This document shows, piece by piece, positions 15,276 to 24,222 of a stretch of 64,000 nt of DNA; position 1 is the stretch's first letter, and each line of letters opens with the position of its first letter. Made by a program: the position numbers and the translations under genes. A model generated the notes under the pieces. The model made no database searches, was not told where the DNA came from, and worked only from the letters and a program-made list of their open reading frames with translations. Origin of the DNA: Onstottus_B arcticum (GTDB taxonomy: Bacteria > Acidobacteriota > Blastocatellia > UBA7656); assembly GCA_038040485.1 (NCBI GenBank), contig JBBPIE010000021.1, forward strand, positions 1 through 64,000. The letters run 5' to 3'.

Positions 15276-17693
15276 TTAAGACTGGCACTCCTGCAGGATC
15301 GCGCGGGAGTATTCGAGGCGTGCCGAGCCGAGCCGACTGTCGATCTCCACCGCGCGCCGGGCGTAGGGCAATGCCTCGGACGCTCTCCCCTGCCGCGCCA
15401 GAGCCTTTGCGAGTCTGCTACAGTCAGCTGCAATCATTTCTAAGCGTCCGACCTTTTCGGACAAGAGTAATGCTTTGCGGGCGAGGGTCTCGGCCTCCAG
15501 CCAGTCTTCTCGGAGCAATGCCAACCCGGCCAGATTACCTGTGGTGTAAGCCACTCCCTCGGCGTAACCGACCGTGCGAGCCACGCGCAGTGCCTCGCGA
15601 CAATCACTCTCCGCTGCTACAAGATCACCTGACCTTTGTTCTGCATCAGCAAGCGCGTTTAGGTCGATGGCCACGTCCACACTTTCGGCGGATACACTGC
15701 GGTCCATAGCGAGCTGTTCGCGGTAAGCTGCAATCGCGCCGGGGTAGTCGCCCTTCAACTGATGACCGATGCCGCGCAGGTGGATAGCTGCAGCGCGTTC
15801 GTGCACGCTCGCTCTCGCGATTGGCCAGTGTGCCGTCGCCCGCTCGGCACAGTCCAGCACCTCGTTCGCCTGCCTGCGCAGGTAGTAAATGCAGCCCGCA
15901 TGATAGGCTCGCCAGCCAGCGCTGGCGTGATCGACTGCCGCCAGCGCCGACGCTTCGGCCTGCTGGTTGAGCGAGAGCCATTCATCCCAGCGGCCCGTGA
16001 AGTTGAAGAAATCATCCAGCGCTATGCACACGGTCTGTAGCCGCGAATTCCGCCCGGCAACGAGGAGCGGCAAGGCCGGAGCCACCGTGGGCCAGGCAGC
16101 ATCGAGCACCGGGAAGCGATCGTGCTCATGGTAGCCGTTCTCCACGATCAGCGCATAGGCGCGCTGCTCCAGCAGGTTGCCGGTTTCCGCGACGACTTCC
16201 GGGCGCGAGCGGCGCAGGAACTCGGCTACCATTGGCACGAGGGCGAAAGCGCGCTCTTCTTGGTCAGGTACGACTAGAGAGCGGTTGGCGAGCGTGCGCA
16301 AGGCCGTCTCTGCCGTCTCGGCGTCGAGACCCGCCACCGTTGCGATGTGCTCAACTTTCGCCGGCAGAGTAAAGTACGTGAGCGCCACGAGGACGCGCGT
16401 CTCGTCATCAGTGAACTCCTTCGCTAGATCGCCGAAGATGAATTCCAGCGGGTTGTTGTCCGGCGGGCAACTCCGCAGGAAGTGCAGTGCGTCGGTGAAC
16501 GTGCGGCAGCTTCCGCTACCGAGTTGTCCGGCTACCCAACGCAGGAGCAGCGGCTTGCCGCCAGTCTGCTTGTAGAGAGTCAGTCGCTCAGCCTCGCTAG
16601 TCTTCGCGAGCAACGGATTGTGCCGGGCGAGGTCAGCGAGAGTTTCAAGCGCTGCGTCTTCATCGAGTTCCTCCAGGATGAGGAGTTCCGACCCGGACCC
16701 GATGCGACGGCGACTGGTGAGGATGGCCTTGCAGCCCTGAGGCAGGCGCTTGACGAAGGTTAAGAGAGTGCCGCGGTCGCCTTTTGTGAGCGACTCAAGG
16801 TTGTCGAGAATGAGCAGCGCCTGCATGGGCCTGAGCGCGTCGAGCAGGAGCCGGATGCGCTGGTCTTCCGGGGACTTCGCGATGTCCGGCTGCCCCAACT
16901 CGCGGGCTAGTTCATTGAGCATCTCGAGCAGCCCCGGCAGAATAAAGCTGCCGAGTTCGCGCAAGCCGTCATCGTCCAGCTCGCGTTGCTTCACCGAGAC
17001 GAAAATGATGCGCTGGAACTGACCGGGTAGACAGTCGTAGGCCGCTCGAACCGCGAGCGAGGTCTTGCCCATTCCGCCAGGGCCATCGATCAAGGCGCCC
17101 CAAGTGCGAGACTCCGGATCAAGGGCTTCGGCGATTTGTTTCAACTCTTCCATGCGCCCGAAGAAAGGCTGAAGCCGCGGGAGGTTGTTAGGCGTCGAGC
17201 TGCGTGCGTGTCCGTTGCCGTCCTTGGACGCGCTCTTGTAGTAGTCCATCGGAAGATCTTCGTTCACGGCCAAGCGTTCAAGAATGAGATCGGCGGCTTG
17301 CGCAGGCGTGAGGTCATCAAGATCGGTATAACCAGCCAAGCCGCGAAGACCCTCGCCTTCAACACGCTCGAAGCGGGTGAGCATCACTTCATCAACCTTA
17401 CGCGCTTTGAGAAGCCCGTAGATCGCGTTCCATTCCAAACCGCACCATTCCTTGTTCTCGTAGTCGCGGCAAAAGACTGCGACCACAAGGTCGGCCTCTT
17501 TTTCGTAGAGGTCCGGCAAATAAAATGCGAGGTCGCTCCGTGAGAACTCAGGTTGGTGATACTTATCGTAAAGGATCGAGTCCTTGCCGAAGCGCTTTGC
17601 GAGAATGGCCGCGACTTGCGCGACAAAGTCGCGCTTTTCCCCGGCGAAAGAAAACGCAATGCGAAACCGTTTGGCAGTCATATCCTTAGTCAT
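15276..17693 (-). CDS. TIR-NB-ARC-TPR (bacterial NLR-like) protein, candidate defence effector
   Basis: An 805-residue protein with three parts. Residues about 9-140: TIR-like domain starting FRIAFSFAGEKRDFV, with YDKYHQPEFSRSDL and CGLEWNAIYGLL; Glu87 in GLEW is in the position of the NADase catalytic Glu. Residues about 176-400: NB-ARC/STAND ATPase introduced by PFFGRMEELK, with Walker A GPGGMGKTS (204-212), Walker B LLILDNLES (293-301), ILTSRRR sensor and GGKPLLLR (378-385). A winged-helix-like stretch follows to about 500. Residues about 590-800: TPR helices (LRGIGHQLKGDYPGAIAAYR, NALADAEQRSGDLVAAESD). By analogy with TIR-STAND systems, the TPRs would sense a trigger, the ATPase would oligomerise and the TIR would deplete NAD. 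It is a lone gene between hpt and tRNA-Arg. Function is inferred. Confidence 0.85.
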   Translation of the reverse strand: MTKDMTAKRFRIAFSFAGEKRDFVAQVAAILAKRFGKDSILYDKYHQPEFSRSDLAFYLPDLYEKEADLVVAVFCRDYENKEWCGLEWNAIYGLLKARKVDEVMLTRFERVEGEGLRGLAGYTDLDDLTPAQAADLILERLAVNEDLPMDYYKSASKDGNGHARSSTPNNLPRLQPFFGRMEELKQIAEALDPESRTWGALIDGPGGMGKTSLAVRAAYDCLPGQFQRIIFVSVKQRELDDDGLRELGSFILPGLLEMLNELARELGQPDIAKSPEDQRIRLLLDALRPMQALLILDNLESLTKGDRGTLLTFVKRLPQGCKAILTSRRRIGSGSELLILEELDEDAALETLADLARHNPLLAKTSEAERLTLYKQTGGKPLLLRWVAGQLGSGSCRTFTDALHFLRSCPPDNNPLEFIFGDLAKEFTDDETRVLVALTYFTLPAKVEHIATVAGLDAETAETALRTLANRSLVVPDQEERAFALVPMVAEFLRRSRPEVVAETGNLLEQRAYALIVENGYHEHDRFPVLDAAWPTVAPALPLLVAGRNSRLQTVCIALDDFFNFTGRWDEWLSLNQQAEASALAAVDHASAGWRAYHAGCIYYLRRQANEVLDCAERATAHWPIARASVHERAAAIHLRGIGHQLKGDYPGAIAAYREQLAMDRSVSAESVDVAIDLNALADAEQRSGDLVAAESDCREALRVARTVGYAEGVAYTTGNLAGLALLREDWLEAETLARKALLLSEKVGRLEMIAADCSRLAKALARQGRASEALPYARRAVEIDSRLGSARLEYSRAILQECQS

Positions 17694-17957
17694 TCATTGT
17701 GCGTCCGAAACAGAATCGCTTCGACAGGGGCGTCAAGCCCAGTCTTGCGCGTCTACCATCCAAAAAGCGTTACTGAAGTAGCAGTACCTAGAACGGGGCG
17801 AATGTTACCGTTGTTAATAGACCTAATCAAGCTCGCGCGAGGTATTGGTTAACGCCGAATGCTCAACAGGCTAGACTTGAATGGAGAAGTGGCGGCTCGA
17901 GACCTCGTAGCTCTTCAGTTGAAAGAGTGACCACTTGGGTGAAGGGCGAAGGAAAAG

Positions 17958-18034
17958 TGGTGCCCCCGGCGCGATTCCAACGCGCGACCTTCCGCTTAGG
18001 AGGCGGACGCTCTATGCAGCTGAGCTACGGGAGC
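17958..18034 (-). tRNA. tRNA-Arg (anticodon CCT)
   Basis: The complement folds as a full cloverleaf of 77 nt with an encoded CCA. Acceptor arms are GCTCCCG and CGGGGGC with discriminator A. The anticodon stem is TCCGC/GCGGA with loop CTCCTAA, so anticodon CCT reads AGG. The T stem is GCGCG/CGCGC with loop TTGGAAT; G replaces the usual C56, a mild oddity. The TIR-NB-ARC gene lies just beyond its 3' end. Confidence 0.93.
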
Positions 18035-18135
18035 ACATTTGACCCTAACCCTAACAGATGAACTTTTTGAGTGTCCAGCTGAGCCAAGAAAACGGGTGCG
18101 CGTCAGATTCTCGCGGTCAGGCCTCTGAACGACTT

Positions 18136-18389
18136 CATACCCACCTCGTGAGAGGTGGGTTCCTGATGCTGTAGCCTACGAGCACCGCCGTGCCGCGTCA
18201 TACCCACCTCGTGAGAGGTGGGTTCCTGATGCTGTAGCCTACGAGCGAACCGTCTTTGATCGGTAGCGTCTCATCGTAGGCTGGAGCATCACCGACCCAC
18301 CTCTCACGAGGTGGGTATGAAATAGCGTAGTCAGAAGTGCTCTTCTGTAGGCTGGAGCATCACCGACCCACCTCTCACGAGGTGGGTAT
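18136..18389. repeat. REP/BIME-like cluster: four palindromic elements in two inverted pairs
   Basis: Copies at 18136-18182 and 18199-18245 point one way; copies at 18276-18320 and 18347-18389 point the other. Each has the head GTAGGCTGGAGCATCA (or GTAGGCTACAGCATCA), then the stem CCACCTCTCACGAGGTGG, then GTAT. The GTAG tetranucleotide at the 5' base of an imperfect hairpin, in paired inverted copies, is the hallmark of REP elements arranged as BIMEs. No RAYT transposase lies in the window. It fills most of the gap between tRNA-Arg and apt. Confidence 0.85.
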
Positions 18390-18442
18390 CCGCGAAAGAT
18401 GACGCGCACTCCAAGAAAACGGCCTGCACGAACTCCAACGCG

Positions 18443-18964
18443 CTACTCGTCATACTGCAAAAGCGAAACTACCTTGTAGCCGTCGAACCGAGCGCGGCCC
18501 TTCAAAAAAGTAAGCTCGACCAGGAACGCGAGCCCCGCGACCTCTCCGCCCAATCGCTCGACCAACTCAATCACCGCCTTCGCCGTGCCGCCAGTAGCCA
18601 GCAAATCGTCCGCGATGATCACGCGATTGCCCTTGCCTATCGCGTCCTTGTGAATCTCGAGCGTGTCGGTTCCATACTCGAGAGAATAAGACACCGACTC
18701 GGTCTCTGACGGCAGCTTCCGCGGTTTGCGCACAGGGACGAACCCGGCTTTCAGTCGATAAGCGAGAGCGGGTGCGTAGATGAATCCGCGGGCTTCGATG
18801 CCGATCACAGTGTCGATTCTCGGTTCGTTGATCAACTCGACCAGACGGTCAATGCTGGTTCGCAAGCCATACGCATCTTTCAGCAGTGTGGTGATGTCGT
18901 AGAACTGGATTCCCGGCTTTGGAAAGTCGGGAACGGTTCGGATCAGTTTCTTAAGGTTATCCAT
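18443..18964 (-). CDS. apt: adenine phosphoribosyltransferase
   Basis: A 173-residue protein typical of APRT: MDNLKKLIRTVPDFPKPGI and QFYDITTLL at the N-terminus, GIEARGFIYAPALAYRL, FVPVRKPRKLPSETES, and the PRPP-binding loop VIIADDLLATGGTAKAVIE. It makes AMP from adenine and PRPP in the cytosol. It is the adenine arm of purine salvage. Start ATG 18964; the upstream sequence is the CAGTAGT repeat, so the promoter is not obvious. Followed by the REP cluster and tRNA-Arg. Confidence 0.95.
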   Translation of the reverse strand: MDNLKKLIRTVPDFPKPGIQFYDITTLLKDAYGLRTSIDRLVELINEPRIDTVIGIEARGFIYAPALAYRLKAGFVPVRKPRKLPSETESVSYSLEYGTDTLEIHKDAIGKGNRVIIADDLLATGGTAKAVIELVERLGGEVAGLAFLVELTFLKGRARFDGYKVVSLLQYDE

Positions 18965-19061
18965 GGTTAGTCAGTAGTCAGTAGTCAGTAGTCAGTAGTT
19001 CGTACTTCGTAGCCTCGCACTGACCACGTGCTACTGACTACGGACCACGGACTACGGACTC
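18963..19061. repeat. inverted array of CAGTAGT/GACTACG words
   Basis: The left arm is GTCAGTAGTCAGTAGTCAGT and continuation; the right arm is GCTACTGACTACGGACCACG and GACTACGGACT. The arms pair imperfectly around a short loop. It lies between apt and the acylphosphatase gene and touches the apt start codon. Confidence 0.8.
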
Positions 19062-19062
19062 C

Positions 19063-19335
19063 TCAAGCAACTTCAAATCCCTTATATCGGCCGGTTGGTT
19101 GCATTTCCCACTCATCCACGTTCGTCACGTGCGAGTATGACGGGCCTTGTTCCATCTCGAGCCGAAACGCGCCAATCGCCTCAGTCGAACCTTCCGCGAT
19201 CGCTTCAACTGAGCCGTCGCCCAGGTTTCGAACTGTTCCGACGACGCCGCACTCGCGGGCGGCCCGAATCGCAAAGTAGCGAAAGCCCACTCCCTGAACT
19301 CTGCCTCGCACGATAAAACGACGGGCGATGATCAT
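19063..19335 (-). CDS. acylphosphatase
   Basis: A 90-residue protein, the usual acylphosphatase length. Active-site motifs are present: FIVRGRVQGVGFRYFAIRAA, with the catalytic Arg in GFR, and GTVRNLGDGSVEAIAEG, with the catalytic Asn. It hydrolyses acyl phosphates such as carbamoyl and acetyl phosphate. The ATG at 19335 matches family N-termini; an ATG 9 nt upstream is possible. The stop abuts the CAGTAGT repeat. On the same strand as apt but separated by 98 nt of repeat. Confidence 0.9.
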   Translation of the reverse strand: MIIARRFIVRGRVQGVGFRYFAIRAARECGVVGTVRNLGDGSVEAIAEGSTEAIGAFRLEMEQGPSYSHVTNVDEWEMQPTGRYKGFEVA

Positions 19336-19346
19336 ACGCAACAAGA

Positions 19347-19442
19347 CCCAAGACTCTAAAAGTGAACCGTGATGAGTGATGCGTGACGGTTTCCCGGATT
19401 TTCACGAATCACGCGTCACGTTTCCATCTTTGAGTCTTGGGT
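19347..19442. repeat. inverted repeat with GTGATGCGTGA words
   Basis: Outer arms ACCCAAGACTCTAAA and TTTGAGTCTTGGGT enclose GTGATGAGTGATGCGTGACG and CACGAATCACGCGTCAC. It is related to the arrays at 28338 and 56432. It lies between the acylphosphatase start and tRNA-Pro. Confidence 0.8.
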
Positions 19443-19452
19443 CTGAGAAAAG

Positions 19453-19529
<77 letters not shown>

Positions 19530-19709
19530 TATTGACGAAGGCTTATGATACAGGCCGTTCCACGCGGTGTCAAAGCGCGCACGTCGATGGGCTGCTTCTG
19601 AAACAAGGACTCGAAGGACATCAGGGACACCAAGGACACAGCGGTGGTGGTTCGCGGAGCCTTAGCTGCAAGGGCCGATTCCATTTCGGCGCGTTAACCG
19701 GCCCGACGA

Positions 19710-19738
19710 TTGAAAGCTCCAGCACGCATGTCTACAAT
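19710..19738 (+). promoter_or_regulatory. promoter of the MFS gene, probably leaderless
   Basis: TTGAAA (19710-19715), a 17-nt spacer and TACAAT (19733-19738). The ATG begins 6 nt after the -10, and no Shine-Dalgarno sequence is present. Confidence 0.6.
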
Positions 19739-19744
19739 GACCAA

Positions 19745-21085
19745 ATGACCGAGGGGGGAACGAGCAAGCCGGTAGGTTACGTCGAGCTTCTCAGCCGCAA
19801 TCGCAACTTTCGGCGCTTGTTCATCGGCCAACTCATCTCGCAGACCGGGGACTGGTTCAACAGCGTCGCGCTGTTCACCCTGCTCTTGCACCTAACCGGA
19901 TCGAGCGAAGCAGTCGGCTTGGTATTGATCATCAAGCTGATGCCGACCTTTTTGGCGAGTCCGTTGGCGGGCGTCGCCGCTGACCGCTTCAACCGCAAGA
20001 CGATAATGATCGTGTCCGACGTGATCTGCGGTTGCGTAGTGCTCGGGTTCCTGTTCATCGACCGTCCCGATCAAGTCTGGCTTGCGTACCTGCTGGCGGC
20101 GGTCGAGATTCTTAGCGCAAGCTTTCTTGAGCCCGCGAAGTCAGCGGCGATACCGAGTCTCGTCTCGCAAGACGAATTGATCTCCGCAAACGCGCTCTCG
20201 TCTGCATCGTGGTCCGTCACGTTAGCGATGGGCGCCGCGCTTGGCGGGTTGGTCACCGCAAGCTTCGGGCGCAACACCGCGTTCATCATTGACTCGTCGT
20301 CCTTCTTCATCTCTGCCGCGTTCATCTCGACCGTGCGTATCCGCAGGCGTTCTCGCGAAACCGATCGGACGAAGAGAACTCTCTATGAGCTGCTGGGGCT
20401 CGCCGACATTGTAGAGGGCGCACGCTATCTGAGAGGGAACCCGCAAGTCGCTGCGTTACTCCTCGTGAAATCGGGTTGGGGCCTCGGCGGAGGCGTGTTG
20501 TTGTTGTTGACAGTCTTTGGCAAGAAGATCTTTCCGATAGGCCAGGATGGCAGCGCTTCGATCGGCTTGCTGTTCGCGGCGCGCGGCGTGGGCGCGCTGA
20601 TCGGGCCCATCATCGCCAGCAGAATAGCGGCGGGCTCTGCGTCCAGGATGCGCCGCGCGATAGCAGTCGCGTTCGTTGTCTCATCGGTGTTTTACTTGCT
20701 GTTTGCGCAAGCGCCCGTCTTCGCAGTCGCGCTTGTGTGCGTTGTGGGCGCGCACTCGGGCGGAAGCATTCAATGGGTGTACTCGACGACGTTGCTTCAG
20801 ATGTCGGTCGAAGACAAGTTTCTCGGCCGGGTGTTCGCGCTTGATATGGCGCTTGTGACGCTAGCGATGTCGGTCTCGACTTATGGGACAGGCTGGGGAT
20901 TGGATCACTTGGGGCTCGGCGCGAGAACTATGGCGATGCTGCTCGGTCTCGCTTTCCTGATACCCGGCGGGGTGTGGTTCTTCTTGCAGCGTTGGCTGGA
21001 CGAGTCCGACGCAGGCAGAAAGAAGCCGGAGCGTTCTCTCATCGAAGGCGAGCCGGCCACCGAGACCTCCCTGCCCCCGGCCTGA
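19745..21085 (+). CDS. MFS transporter (enterobactin-exporter/MFS_3 type)
   Basis: A 446-residue membrane protein with about twelve hydrophobic segments. MFS features: NFRRLFIGQLISQTGDWFN in helix 1, GVAADRFNRKTIMIVSD (the conserved loop 2-3 motif), FLEPAKSAAIPSLV and ELISANALSSASWS. These phrases are typical of the MFS_3 group that exports siderophores or macrolides. Substrate unknown. The start at 19745 is supported by TACAAT 6 nt upstream with TTGAAA at -35. The frame is open further upstream but runs through the tRNA-Pro end. The C-terminal tail is hydrophilic. Separate transcript from the next gene, 70 nt downstream. Confidence 0.85.
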   Translation: MTEGGTSKPVGYVELLSRNRNFRRLFIGQLISQTGDWFNSVALFTLLLHLTGSSEAVGLVLIIKLMPTFLASPLAGVAADRFNRKTIMIVSDVICGCVVLGFLFIDRPDQVWLAYLLAAVEILSASFLEPAKSAAIPSLVSQDELISANALSSASWSVTLAMGAALGGLVTASFGRNTAFIIDSSSFFISAAFISTVRIRRRSRETDRTKRTLYELLGLADIVEGARYLRGNPQVAALLLVKSGWGLGGGVLLLLTVFGKKIFPIGQDGSASIGLLFAARGVGALIGPIIASRIAAGSASRMRRAIAVAFVVSSVFYLLFAQAPVFAVALVCVVGAHSGGSIQWVYSTTLLQMSVEDKFLGRVFALDMALVTLAMSVSTYGTGWGLDHLGLGARTMAMLLGLAFLIPGGVWFFLQRWLDESDAGRKKPERSLIEGEPATETSLPPA

Positions 21086-21155
21086 CTTGTTGGAATCGGC
21101 AATGGTACTATTCCCAGGCGATTTCGAGAGCCAACCAAAAAGAGAGCCAATCCAA

Positions 21156-21656
21156 ATGAGATCCTCTACAAGATCCCGTGTTTGCGCTGCGACGATTCTG
21201 TTGTGCTTTTCATTTTCAGCCGCAACCGCGGGCGTTCCGCGAGGGCAGGTGGATCCAGCAACCGTTTCAAAGCTTGCCCAGTTGTTGGACAAGTCCGGCC
21301 ACGCCTACACAAAAGCGGCTGACAACGTCTGGACTATCAAGTTCAAGGGTAAGTCGCTTTCCGAGTTTCAACTCTTCGTCACGTCCGGCGGCGGGCTCAT
21401 TGTTATCGGCACGGTTGTGGCCGAAAAAGGTCGGTTCAAGGCGACACCAGAGATGGCGCTCAAGCTACTGCGGCTGACCAACGATCTCGACCGAGTCAAG
21501 ATCGGACTGGATAAGGACGGCGACCTCTTTGTCCGTATCGAAGCGAGCGCCAGGGTATTTGACGGCGTAGAGCTGAAAGCAGCGGTTGAACAGGTCGCCG
21601 CCGCCGCCGATGAAGTACACGCGGCAATCAAGCCCTTCCTCATCCTGTCAAAGTAA
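21156..21656 (+). CDS. exported YbjN-like protein
   Basis: A 166-residue protein with signal peptide MRSSTRSRVCAATILLCFSF. The mature part (LAQLLDKSGHAYTKAADNVW, FQLFVTSGGGLIVIGTVVAE, MALKLLRLTNDLDRVKIGLD, DGDLFVRIEAS) has the alternating helix/strand pattern of YbjN/type III chaperone-like folds, normally single-domain and protein-binding. Here it is exported, which is common in Acidobacteria-like genomes but unusual for chaperones. Function unknown. The ATG at 21156 is chosen for the signal peptide. It is followed by a hairpin of the CGTCCCTCCGTGGG family. Confidence 0.65.
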   Translation: MRSSTRSRVCAATILLCFSFSAATAGVPRGQVDPATVSKLAQLLDKSGHAYTKAADNVWTIKFKGKSLSEFQLFVTSGGGLIVIGTVVAEKGRFKATPEMALKLLRLTNDLDRVKIGLDKDGDLFVRIEASARVFDGVELKAAVEQVAAAADEVHAAIKPFLILSK

Positions 21657-21696
21657 GCTTCGCACCGGCGCTCAGATACTCCCCTAGCATTACAAG

Positions 21697-21784
21697 CTGT
21701 ACGGGCGTCCCTCCGTGGGCGCCCCTCCTTACTTAACAGGAGCGCTTCACAAGCGAGGGGCGCCCGCGGAGTGACGCCCGTACG
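21697..21784. repeat. inverted repeat, CGTCCCTCCGTGGG family
   Basis: Left arm GTACGGGCGTCCCTCCGTGG plus GCGCCCCTC; right arm GAGGGGCGCCCGCGGAGTGA plus CGCCCGTAC: 27 of 29 positions pair. It lies 40 nt after the YbjN-like gene and before the VIT/vWA gene. Confidence 0.9.
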
Positions 21785-21938
21785 AGACTTCCTTTCCGAC
21801 AATGCCGTTGACTCGCGGGAGGCGTTCAACCATTTCGCAAGAACAACAGCCTCTCGCATTCAAAGAGTGGACGAGAACAAAAACAATGTCGAAGCGCTGA
21901 CTGCTATCAGCCCAACTGAGTTCAGAACGAGGTGCCCT

Positions 21939-24122
21939 ATGAAACTAAGAATGCTTGGTCTATTTGCGCTACTGGTTTTCGCCGGCAGCGCCGCTTACGG
22001 ACAAGGCGTGATTCTGCCGCAGGAGTGCCGCAGGTGCCCGCCCATTCCAAGACCCCTGCCACACCCGATGCCCCGCGTGCTCAACATCAAGTCGGTGAAG
22101 ATCACCACGCGAATTGACTCGCAGGTTGCGACTACAAAAGTCGAGCAAGTCTTTGAGAACGACTCTCCGTACCGCCTCGAAGGCTCGTACTTCTTCCCTA
22201 TCCCTGAGAGCGCCTCGATCTCGGACTTCGCCATTTACGACGGCGAAAAACGTATGGCTGCCGAGATCGTCGAGAAAGACAAAGCGCGGCGTATCTATAA
22301 CGAAATCGTGAGGCGTCAGATCGATCCGGGTTTGCTCGAGTACGTCGGAAAGGATTTGTTTCAAGCGAGCGTGTTTCCCATCGAACCGCGCAGCACAAAG
22401 AAAATCGAACTGACTTATTCGCAAGTGCTCAAGAACGAAGGCGGGACTGTCAGCTATCGTTATGAGCTTGGCTCGGGCCGCCGGATTCAGACTCAGCCGA
22501 TCAGGGAGATCGCGGCGAGCGTCGAGATCGTTTCACCCATCGATCTGAAAAACGTCTTCTCACCATCGCACAAACTCTCAGTCACCAAAGACGGCGAGCG
22601 CCGCGTCCGGTTGAGCTTCGAAGGCAAGGGCGAAGCCTCGCAGAAAGACTTTCTGCTCTACTATTCGCTCTCCGAAAAAGACTTCGGGGTATCGCTGCTC
22701 ACCCACCGCGAGCCTGGCAAGGACGGCTATTTCCTGATGCTAATCTCGCCAAAGTCCAACATCGGCGACGAAGAGCGGGTCTCCAAAGACATCGTCTTCG
22801 TTCTCGACACTTCAGGCTCGATGAGCGGCGAGAAGATCGACAAAGCAAAGGCCGCGCTCAAGTTTGGCGTCGAGTCGCTGTCGCCGCGCGACCGCTTCAA
22901 CATCATCTCGTTTTCAGGCGAAGATCATCTGATGAAGGCCAGTCTCGTCGAAGCCGGAGCGGCAGGCAAGCAGGCCGGGCTCAAGTTCATCGAGAATCTG
23001 CGCGCCGAAGGTGGAACGAACATCAACGACGCGCTTGTTACCGCGTTCAAGCAATTCCAATCCGGCGATCGCCCCGCGATGATAGTCTTCCTAACCGACG
23101 GCTTGCCGACCGTAGGCCCGACCGACGTCAGCCAAATCGTGAGAAACGCCGGCGAAGCGAACCGCGCGAAGGTAAGACTCTTCTCGTTTGGCGTTGGCTA
23201 TGACGTCAACACAAGCCTGCTCGACAAACTCGCGGCGGAAAATCGCGGCACGAGCGATTACATCGAGCCGCAGGAAGACCTCGAAGTCAAAGTCTCGAAC
23301 TTCTTCGCGCGTGTGAACTATCCCGTGCTTTCTGATTTGAAGTTGGACTTCGGCGGAGTCGAGACGGACCTGATGTACCCGCGCACGCTCGGCGACTTGT
23401 TCAAGAACTCGCAGCTCGTCATCGTCGGTCGCTACAAGAACAATGTGAACGCGGCGACCGTTCGACTGACCGGCAAGATCGGTTCGCGGGAGGCGGTGTT
23501 CTCGTTTGCAAAGCAGAGCTTTCCTGAAGAACGAAGCGACAATCCGTTCCTGGGCCGGCTGTGGGCTACGCGCAGAGTTGGATACCTGCTCGAACAGGTT
23601 CGCTTGAACGGCGAGAACCGGGAATTGAAAGACGAGATCATTCAGCTTGGCACTCGCTACGGCATCGTGACGCCTTACACATCCTTCCTGGTAACCGAAG
23701 ATATGAAGGACATCGGGATGCGACGCGACATGCCTCCCGCTGACCGTCGCCGTCTGAACGAGATGGCCAAAGTCGCACCGCTGGCCGGCAGCGTTCACGG
23801 CAGAGCGACGATTCCGAGCGGCGAATCAGCAGTCGTTTACGCCCAGGCGGAACGCGAGATGAAGGAGTCTGCGACTATCGGAAGCCCCGAATCCTATTTC
23901 ACCAGCGTTCGCACCGTCGCCGATAAGACTTTCCAGTTGAAGAGCGAAGAGTGGATCGACACTGAGTTCAAAGACTCGCTGATGCCGAAAGTCGAGGTCC
24001 AATTCGGCAGCGACGAGTTCTTCAATCTGATCGCGAAGGAGCCGAAGCTCGCGGAGTTCTTCTCGCTCGGAAAGAAGGTCACCGTCGTTTTCAAAGGCAA
24101 GGTCTATCGCGTAACGAGCTGA
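21939..24122 (+). CDS. exported VIT and von Willebrand A domain protein
   Basis: A 727-residue protein. Signal peptide MKLRMLGLFALLVFAGSAAY, then a VIT (vault inter-alpha-trypsin) domain at about 35-165 (VKITTRIDSQVATTKVEQVF, SYFFPIPESASISDFAIYDG, ARRIYNEIVRRQIDPGLLEY), then a vWA domain from about 283 with the MIDAS motif DTSGSMSG, a GGTNINDAL loop and FLTDGLPTVG. The C-terminal 250 residues include EELVEQ-type helices and a Gln/Glu-rich end. VIT-vWA proteins act in the envelope as metal-dependent adhesion or scaffold proteins. ATG 21939 has GAGGTG 5 nt upstream. The upstream open frame to 21771 is repeat sequence. Confidence 0.88.
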   Translation: MKLRMLGLFALLVFAGSAAYGQGVILPQECRRCPPIPRPLPHPMPRVLNIKSVKITTRIDSQVATTKVEQVFENDSPYRLEGSYFFPIPESASISDFAIYDGEKRMAAEIVEKDKARRIYNEIVRRQIDPGLLEYVGKDLFQASVFPIEPRSTKKIELTYSQVLKNEGGTVSYRYELGSGRRIQTQPIREIAASVEIVSPIDLKNVFSPSHKLSVTKDGERRVRLSFEGKGEASQKDFLLYYSLSEKDFGVSLLTHREPGKDGYFLMLISPKSNIGDEERVSKDIVFVLDTSGSMSGEKIDKAKAALKFGVESLSPRDRFNIISFSGEDHLMKASLVEAGAAGKQAGLKFIENLRAEGGTNINDALVTAFKQFQSGDRPAMIVFLTDGLPTVGPTDVSQIVRNAGEANRAKVRLFSFGVGYDVNTSLLDKLAAENRGTSDYIEPQEDLEVKVSNFFARVNYPVLSDLKLDFGGVETDLMYPRTLGDLFKNSQLVIVGRYKNNVNAATVRLTGKIGSREAVFSFAKQSFPEERSDNPFLGRLWATRRVGYLLEQVRLNGENRELKDEIIQLGTRYGIVTPYTSFLVTEDMKDIGMRRDMPPADRRRLNEMAKVAPLAGSVHGRATIPSGESAVVYAQAEREMKESATIGSPESYFTSVRTVADKTFQLKSEEWIDTEFKDSLMPKVEVQFGSDEFFNLIAKEPKLAEFFSLGKKVTVVFKGKVYRVTS

Positions 24123-24139
24123 CGACAGTTTGGCGAGTG

Positions 24140-24222
24140 TGGCTGACCACCAATAGCGCGAGTGCTGCGAATCCTATGAGAATGATTCGCGGCATTCGCG
24201 CTATTCGCGTGATTCGCGGATG
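24140..24222. repeat. iterated ATTCGCG words
   Basis: The short region before purD contains repeated GATTCGCGG, CATTCGCGC, TATTCGCGT and GATTCGCGG words. The upstream half (CACCAATAGCGCGAGTGCTG CGAATC) provides weak complementarity. Degenerate member of the iterated-word repeat class. Confidence 0.5.

Noticed and set aside
18136..18389. possible CRISPR array
   Set aside because: Only four copies, in both orientations, with irregular spacers and strong palindromes; no cas genes.
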